From assembly GCA_963664585.2 (NCBI GenBank), contig CAXXEO010000016.1, positions 5,318-69,317 on the forward strand: a DNA stretch of 64,000 nt. Direction: 5' to 3'. The translations under genes and the position numbers were made by a program. Below, one piece after another: positions 59,058 to 64,000 of the stretch. Under the pieces are notes generated by a model. That model had not been told where the DNA came from, did no database searches, and was given only the letters and a program-made list of their open reading frames with translations. Within the stretch, counting starts at the first letter, position 1. Each line of letters begins with the position of its first letter. Source of the DNA: G963664585 sp963664585. GTDB taxonomy: Bacteria > Bacillota > Clostridia > Oscillospirales > Ruminococcaceae.

Positions 59058-59223
59058 ATAAGAGAAGAATAAATTTGCATTTAGGATTTACCCAATATAT
59101 AGTTAAAATGCTAAATTTGGTAAATTTTGTATAATAAATGGGAATACTTTGTGATATAAGAGCAATTTTGAGGCGAAAAGGAAGAAAAATCATTATATTT
59201 TACAACTTTTATTGTTTTTTATG

Positions 59224-59252
59224 TTGCAATGGTACATTTAACTATGTAGAAT
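59224..59252 (+). promoter_or_regulatory. Promoter of the cdaR-like/ftsEX operon
   Basis: TTGCAA (59224-59229), a 17-base spacer and TAGAAT (59247-59252), about 55 bases before the start. Confidence 0.55.
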
Positions 59253-59309
59253 ATATATTATTGGTTACATTGTTATAGGTATTCTTAACAAGTAAAGAGA
59301 GGGTTTAAG

Positions 59310-60395
59310 ATGTCGAACAGACTATTTCAGGGAATCATCCACCAAATGCGGGATTGCATTGATCGCGTGATCGGTATTGTGGACGACAGCTGTACCATTG
59401 TCGCGTGCAGCGATCTTGCAAGGGTAGACGAAGCCGCAGAACCCATATCTTTTGACCTGCCGGATGGTCAGGAAGGTTTAGTCAAAGACGGCTATACCTA
59501 CAAACCGTTTGGCACCGGACAAAAGCCCGAATATGCCGTGTTCGTCGAAGGTACCGATGAGCTGGCTGCAAGGTATTGCAAGATTCTGTCCGTTTCTATC
59601 GCAAGCGTAAAGCAGTACTACGACGAGAAGTATGATAGGGGAAACTTTATCAAAAATGTGATTCTTGACAATATCCTGCCTGGAGACATTTATATCAAAG
59701 CGCGGGAGCTTCACTTTAGCACTGACGTAAGCCGTGTTGTACTGCTTGTCAGAATTGTTTCGACCACCGGTGTATCTGCCTTTGATGTCATACAAAATCT
59801 CTTTCCTGATAAGAATAAGGACTTTGTTTTTAGCATTTCTGAATATGATATTGTCCTTGTTAAAGAGATCAAAGCAGCCATTGATTCCAAAGACCTTGAG
59901 AAGCTATCCCGCTCGATCGTCGATACACTGAGCAGCGAATTTTACACCAAGGTGGTCGTAGGTATCGGCACAACGGTTACCGGGGTGAAGGATCTCGCCC
60001 GCTCATTTAAAGAGGCGCAGGTGGCCTTAGAGGTTGGCAAGGTATTCGATACCGAAAAAACGATCGCTCGTTATGAGAATCTGGGGATTGCCCGCCTGAT
60101 CTACCAGCTTCCCACCACTCTTTGCGAGATGTTTCTTAAAGAGGTATTCCGCAAGGGTTCGATCGAGAGTCTGGATAAAGAGACACTTTTTACAATTCAA
60201 AAATTCTTTGAAAACAACCTTAATGTTTCCGAAACCTCTAGAAAGCTTTTTGTACACCGCAACACGCTGGTATACCGTCTGGAAAAGATTAAAAAGCTTA
60301 CCGGACTTGATCTGCGTGAATTTGACCATGCTATCGTTTTTAAGGTAGCACTGATGGTAAAGAAATATTTGACCGCCAATCCTGCCAAGTATTAA
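59310..60395 (+). CDS. CdaR/PucR-type transcriptional regulator
   Basis: 361 residues, ATG after AAAGAGAGGG. N-terminal sensing region (GIVDDSCTIVACSDLARVDE, GYTYKPFGTGQKPEYAVFVE) resembles the sugar diacid recognition domain. A middle GGDEF-like degenerate part follows (VVVGIGTTVTGVKDLARSFK) and the C-terminal PucR helix-turn-helix (ENNLNVSETSRKLFVHRNTL, VYRLEKIKKLTGLDL). It is located directly before ftsE, an arrangement I associate with other Clostridia; whether it controls division genes is not known. Confidence 0.8.
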   Translation: MSNRLFQGIIHQMRDCIDRVIGIVDDSCTIVACSDLARVDEAAEPISFDLPDGQEGLVKDGYTYKPFGTGQKPEYAVFVEGTDELAARYCKILSVSIASVKQYYDEKYDRGNFIKNVILDNILPGDIYIKARELHFSTDVSRVVLLVRIVSTTGVSAFDVIQNLFPDKNKDFVFSISEYDIVLVKEIKAAIDSKDLEKLSRSIVDTLSSEFYTKVVVGIGTTVTGVKDLARSFKEAQVALEVGKVFDTEKTIARYENLGIARLIYQLPTTLCEMFLKEVFRKGSIESLDKETLFTIQKFFENNLNVSETSRKLFVHRNTLVYRLEKIKKLTGLDLREFDHAIVFKVALMVKKYLTANPAKY

Positions 60396-60436
60396 GCGGG
60401 AGAGGGCGGTCTTTCCCCAGAAAGGGTGGTGTGGGG

Positions 60437-61123
60437 ATGATTGAGTTTTCCGGCGTGAACAAGACATATGATAGTGGGACAGATGCCCTTAAAGATATAA
60501 ACTTATCCATAGAAAAAGGCGAATTTGTTTTTATCGTTGGCGCCTCTGGCGCGGGTAAAAGCACTCTGATAAAACTGATATTAAAAGAGGAAGAGCCAAC
60601 TTCAGGATTGGTCACGGTTAACGGACACAACCTAATAAAGCTTAAACGAAATGAAATCCCCGTATACAGAAGGTCGCTGGGTGTAGTCTTTCAAGACTTC
60701 AGACTGATTCCCAATATGTCGGTATATGACAATGTGGCTTTTGCCCTGCGTGTGACAAATGTGTCCGGACGCGATATCAAGCGTCGGGTTCCTTACATAC
60801 TTGACTTGGTCGGTCTTTTAAGCAAGGCCAAAAGATTTCCTGAACATCTTTCCGGCGGTGAGCAGCAGAGGGTAGCCCTTGCAAGGGCGCTTGTCAACAA
60901 CCCCTCGTTGCTGATAGCGGACGAGCCTACAGGTAATATCGACCCAGAGATGTCCTTTGAAATAGTGGGGCTATTAAATGAAATTAACAAATGTGGTACG
61001 ACGGTATTGATGGTGACCCACCAACACGACTTGGTGGCGCGCTTTGACCGCCGCACGATTGTCATAGGCGATGGCCATGTGTTGGCCGATGGCCGGATCG
61101 GGGGCAGACGTGCGAGGCAGTAG
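60437..61123 (+). CDS. ftsE: Cell division ATP-binding protein FtsE
   Basis: 228 residues from ATG 60437 (GGTGGTGTGGGG upstream). Opens MIEFSGVNKTYDSGTDAL, Walker A GASGAGKSTLIKL, Q-loop VVFQDFRLIPN, signature LSGGEQQR, Walker B LLIADEPTGNID and H-loop MVTHQHDL, all intact. FtsE with FtsX forms a mechanotransmitting complex that activates peptidoglycan hydrolases at the septum. Overlaps ftsX by 14 bases. Confidence 0.93.
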   Translation: MIEFSGVNKTYDSGTDALKDINLSIEKGEFVFIVGASGAGKSTLIKLILKEEEPTSGLVTVNGHNLIKLKRNEIPVYRRSLGVVFQDFRLIPNMSVYDNVAFALRVTNVSGRDIKRRVPYILDLVGLLSKAKRFPEHLSGGEQQRVALARALVNNPSLLIADEPTGNIDPEMSFEIVGLLNEINKCGTTVLMVTHQHDLVARFDRRTIVIGDGHVLADGRIGGRRARQ

Positions 61124-62015
61124 TTTTGGATATCTTGTGCATGAAGGCGCAAGAAATTTATACGCGAACAGGACGATGTCTTTGGCGGCCATAGGCGTAT
61201 TGGTCGCCTGTCTTCTTCTGATCGGCAATGCAGTGCTTCTTTCAGTGAACATCAACAGCTTGCTTGGATATGTGGAAGACCAGAATGAAATCGTTTTGTT
61301 TCTCAATGACAATATAGATGATGAGACGATTGCACAGCTTGATCGTGAGTTAAAAGCGATGGACAGCATCGCTTCATCTGTCTTTGTCAGCCGTGAGCAG
61401 GGTCTCATCGATTGGATGAAAACCCTGAACAATGGGGATCAGCTTCTCTCTTGGCTTGCCGGGGACAACCCCCTTCCTGATTCCTACCGTGTCAAAATCA
61501 AGGAGCTTAAGGACATAGACGTCGTCCTGATGGATTTACGCGGACTCAATGGTGTGAACAAGGTAAACGCGCCCATAGAGGTGGCAGAGGCAATTCTGAA
61601 TCTGCGCACCGGACTTGGCATGGTCGGGATCAGCATCATTTTGATTCTGGCGGCTGTATCGCTTGTAATCGTCGCCAATACGATTAAAATAACTGTATTC
61701 AATCGACGCAAAGAGATCAGCATCATGAAATATGTGGGGGCCACAAACGGGTTTATCCGCTTACCGTTTTTAATTGAGGGGATTTTGCTTGGCTTAATCT
61801 CAGCCACAATTGCCTTCTTGCTTCTTTGGGGAGGCTATCATATTATCATTGTCACCATTTCTAAGAGCTCGGTGGCATGGGCTTCGATTGTCATGGCTAA
61901 TATCGTTTCTTTTGGTTCAATAGCACTGCCCCTTTATTGCGGATTTGTCGCTGCAGGGGTTTTTATAGGTTCCTTAGGCAGCATGATCTTTATCGGAAAA
62001 TATATCAAAGTATAA
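61110..62015 (+). CDS. ftsX: Cell division protein FtsX
   Basis: 301 residues from GTG 61110, five bases after GGGGG inside ftsE; it reads SFGYLVHEGARNLYANRTMS like other FtsX proteins. Four membrane segments: ~22-44 (LAAIGVLVACLLLIGNAVLL), then a large outer loop (DIDDETIAQ-like NDNIDDETIAQLDRELKAMD), and three more near 170-295 (GISIILILAAVSLVIVANTI, PFLIEGILLGLISATIAFLL). The outer loop binds the hydrolase activator encoded next. Confidence 0.92.
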   Translation: MRGSSFGYLVHEGARNLYANRTMSLAAIGVLVACLLLIGNAVLLSVNINSLLGYVEDQNEIVLFLNDNIDDETIAQLDRELKAMDSIASSVFVSREQGLIDWMKTLNNGDQLLSWLAGDNPLPDSYRVKIKELKDIDVVLMDLRGLNGVNKVNAPIEVAEAILNLRTGLGMVGISIILILAAVSLVIVANTIKITVFNRRKEISIMKYVGATNGFIRLPFLIEGILLGLISATIAFLLLWGGYHIIIVTISKSSVAWASIVMANIVSFGSIALPLYCGFVAAGVFIGSLGSMIFIGKYIKV

Positions 62016-62030
62016 AGGAGGTGCTTCTGT

Positions 62031-63234
62031 TTGAAACTGAAAGCAAAATCATGGATTGCCATCGTATTGGCATTAGCCATCACGCTTTCCGTCGCCCCCG
62101 CAAAACAGAGCATTGCTGCGGATTCTTCGGCATATGATAGCCAGTTAAATGATCTTAACTCCCGATATGATACATTGGAAAAACAGCAACAGCAGATACA
62201 ATCTGAGATCAACAGAGCCAAAACAGAAAAGGACAAGCAGCTAGCAGCAAAAAAGCAGCTGGACAATCAGATATACAATACCCGACAGCAGATCAACATA
62301 CTCAATGACAAAATCAGTCTTCTGGAGAAAGAAATAGCCCAGAAACAGGCCGAGATCGCAGAAAAACAGGCCGAGATTGATAAGAATTACGACATGCTTA
62401 AACAACGTCTGAAGGCAATGTATACGTCAGGAAATTCTACGGTGCTTGGCTTGGTGTTAGGGGCGGGAAGCTTCGCCGAATTTTTGACAAGGGCTGAGGT
62501 GGCTTCACGCATATCTCAGCACGATCAAGAATTGATTGATAGTCTGGTGAAGGTCAAAGGTATGATCGACCAGGACCGCATACAGGTGGAAAAGAACAAG
62601 ACAGATATCGAGGGGTCCAAGACACAGGTCGCTAAGAAGCAATCCGAACTTGGCGTGCAGCTGAAGACTACAGAAAGCCAGATACAGGATATCGGAGCCC
62701 TTGAGACAGAGTATAAGAAAAATGCGGCAAAGCTCCAAAAAGAAATGGATCAGCTCCAGTCTGAGATGGACACGATATATGCCAATATTCATTCAGAGGG
62801 CGAATATGCAGGTGGAAAGCTTGGGTGGCCTGTAGCGGGCTTTACAACAATTACCTCGGATTATGGATGGCGCTTTAGCAACACCAATTTCCACACTGGA
62901 ATTGATATCGCAGGAAAGAACTCCGCCGGCAGCGGTATCTATGGACAGAATATTTTTATCCGCACACGCAGGTAAGGTCGTATTCACTCAGACTACATAT
63001 GTTCCCGGCAAGGGATATGGCAATGTATGTCATCGTGGACCATGGCGGTCGGCATATCGACTCTTTATGGACATTCCAGCCAGATCCTTGTCAAAGTGGG
63101 CGACAGGGTTAGCCGTGGACAGCCTATAGCCAAGGTAGGTTCGACAGGCTGGTCGACCGGTCCTCATCTGCATTTTGAGGTTCGTGGTAAACGGTAAATA
63201 TACCCGTCCATGGGACTACATCAGCAGACCATAA
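62031..63234 (+). pseudogene. Murein hydrolase activator / M23 peptidase (EnvC-like), frameshifted as read
   Basis: TTG start after AAAGGAGGTG. Signal peptide (KSWIAIVLALAITLSVAPA), then a coiled coil over residues ~35-115 and ~165-250 (SLLEKEIAQKQAEIAEKQAE), separated by the TSGNSTVLGLVLGAGSFAEF hinge, then the LytM/M23 domain (GWPVAGFTTITSDYGWRFSN, FHTGIDIAGKNSA). The first frame ends at 62973. The rest of a normal LytM domain (SAHAGKVVFTQTTYVPGKGY, GISTLYGHSSQILVKVGDRV, STGWSTGPHLHFEV, NGKYTRPWDYIS) is present but spread over several frames, with at least four shifts before TAA 63232. The strongly conserved residues argue for sequence error rather than decay. FtsEX would activate it at the septum. 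Confidence 0.8.
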
Positions 63235-63248
63235 CAGCGTGTTTTGAC

Positions 63249-63286
63249 AGGAGTAAGGTCTGAATTCATTCGGGCCTTACTCCGTA
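63249..63286 (+). terminator. Hairpin after the murein hydrolase gene
   Basis: GGAGTAAGGTC pairs with GGCCTTACTCC (one G-T pair) and is followed by a weak T-containing stretch. The remaining bases to 63736 show no gene I can support. Confidence 0.5.
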
Positions 63287-63736
63287 GGATTTTAAGCTGC
63301 AAAACATGTTTTTTTGCAATAAAAAATCAGTTTATTATCCTCTGGTTCGCGCATGGGCGGTAACCCGTCAAGAAAAACAAAGTTTTCTTATGGTGTGACC
63401 GTTTTACCATATTTGTTATCAGTTTGGCCTGCTGCAGTCGGGCAGACTGATATAAAAGGAGTCTCGTTTTATTTACAAAATTGTTATAAGGTGGTGCATG
63501 GATTTTTATATCTTTCATGATACTATAAAGGTAAATTTCTCTGTTCACACCGATTAAATGCGGCCAGACAAGGGGGAACTTGTACCCGCGCAAACTGCAA
63601 ATCCATGTATGGCGGGTGTGCGCTCTGTACGAGTTGATTGTGTGATAGAAATAATTGTCTTATCTTTTTCTGCTATGGCGGTTAGACAATAAAATCCAGT
63701 ATAATGCCGATGCACAGCGGCGGAATGGACGATCAT

Positions 63737-64000
63737 ATGAATAGAAAAATATCTTTTGGTGGCGCGATAACGAGATGGCCATCATGTTTTCCACGGTAAA
63801 CATTTATCATCACCATGATTTTTGCACTGAGAAATTTTGACGGCCGCGTTTTAAGCATTAAGGACAGAGAAGCCATGTACTCCAAGCTGTCTGAGATAGA
63901 TCGTCTTGTTCGGCAAAACTACAATGGTGTGCTGGATGAGGATAAACTGAACGACTCTATTGCCGCCGGCTATATTGAAGGAGTCAAAGACAAATATGGC
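63737..64000 (+). CDS. S41 C-terminal processing protease (CtpA-like), N-terminal part, frameshifted as read
   Basis: Runs off the right edge. ATG 63737 gives MNRKISFGGAIT, after which the frame is lost twice within 60 bases. In the corrected frames come a membrane segment (AIMFSTV, then TFIITMIFALRNF) and the typical CtpA start DREAMYSKLSEIDRLVRQNY with DEDKLNDSIAAGYIEGVKDK. S41 proteases lie after ftsEX and an EnvC-like gene in many Firmicutes and cut secreted or septal proteins. The catalytic domain is outside the window. The two shifts may be sequence errors like those just upstream. Confidence 0.65.

Noticed and set aside
63327..63736. Short minus-strand open frames after the hydrolase gene
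   Set aside because: No ribosome binding sites, no protein-like composition, and one overlaps the ctpA start.

Overview
The window reads as chromosome of a spore-forming member of the Clostridia, most likely an Oscillospiraceae/Ruminococcaceae-type lineage. Evidence for this is a complete GerK-type germinant receptor operon, a spore photoproduct lyase, Firmicutes-style Bce and FtsEX modules, strong AGGAGG-type ribosome binding sites and abundant Rho-independent terminators. The family-level placement is inference.

Layout. 1-7.3 kb: the tail end of a PBSX-like contractile-tail prophage in the canonical order (chaperone with its -1 frameshift product, very short chimeric tape measure, XkdP, Q, R, S, T, U, fibre, two small accessory proteins). 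It stops at a terminator with no holin or endolysin following, and XkdU and the fibre are frameshifted, so it looks like a decaying remnant. 7.5-14.5 kb: a five-gene peptide ABC transporter (dppABCDF) followed by an M20 amidohydrolase that lacks its N-terminus. 14.7-20.3 kb: an autoregulated MarR protein, then an IclR-controlled operon (Gcl-like ThDP enzyme, TIM-barrel isomerase-like protein, D-2-hydroxyacid dehydrogenase) that resembles a glyoxylate-to-glycerate route. 20.3-43 kb: an accessory, repeat-rich stretch with gerKA/KC/KB, a B12-binding-type radical SAM protein, a flavin reductase-like protein, hypothetical membrane proteins, a large XRE regulator, a NYN protein, splB, a large SPFH protein, a pentapeptide-repeat protein, a CarD remnant, a MATE pump and two tRNA-Ser genes. 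43-64 kb: MFS transporter, 8-oxoguanine glycosylase, rlmB, a degenerate P-type-ATPase-like membrane protein, an EF-G-like GTPase, a BceRS-BceAB module, a DUF4830-like protein, an RsuA-type pseudouridine synthase, and the division operon cdaR-like/ftsE/ftsX/murein hydrolase activator, ending in the start of a ctpA-like protease.

The most striking feature is not a gene. Eleven copies of a ~106-bp miniature element (imperfect ~22-bp terminal inverted repeats beginning TATAG, a central GC-rich hairpin) are scattered between 14.5 and 59 kb, one per intergenic gap. Two of them are each split by an IS30-family element at exactly the same base of the terminal repeat, once in the left arm and once in the right arm, each with a 4-bp target duplication. 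One IS-loaded copy sits inside a second, different miniature element. Another copy supplies the stop codon of bceB, and an IS/element junction forms a promoter-like sequence in front of iclR.

Other points of note are a catalytically dead P-type ATPase homologue, a Gcl-like enzyme that keeps the catalytic glutamate absent from true glyoxylate carboligase, three genes whose best start is CTG or ATT, and a run of apparent single-base indels between 62.9 and 63.9 kb that may be sequence error.
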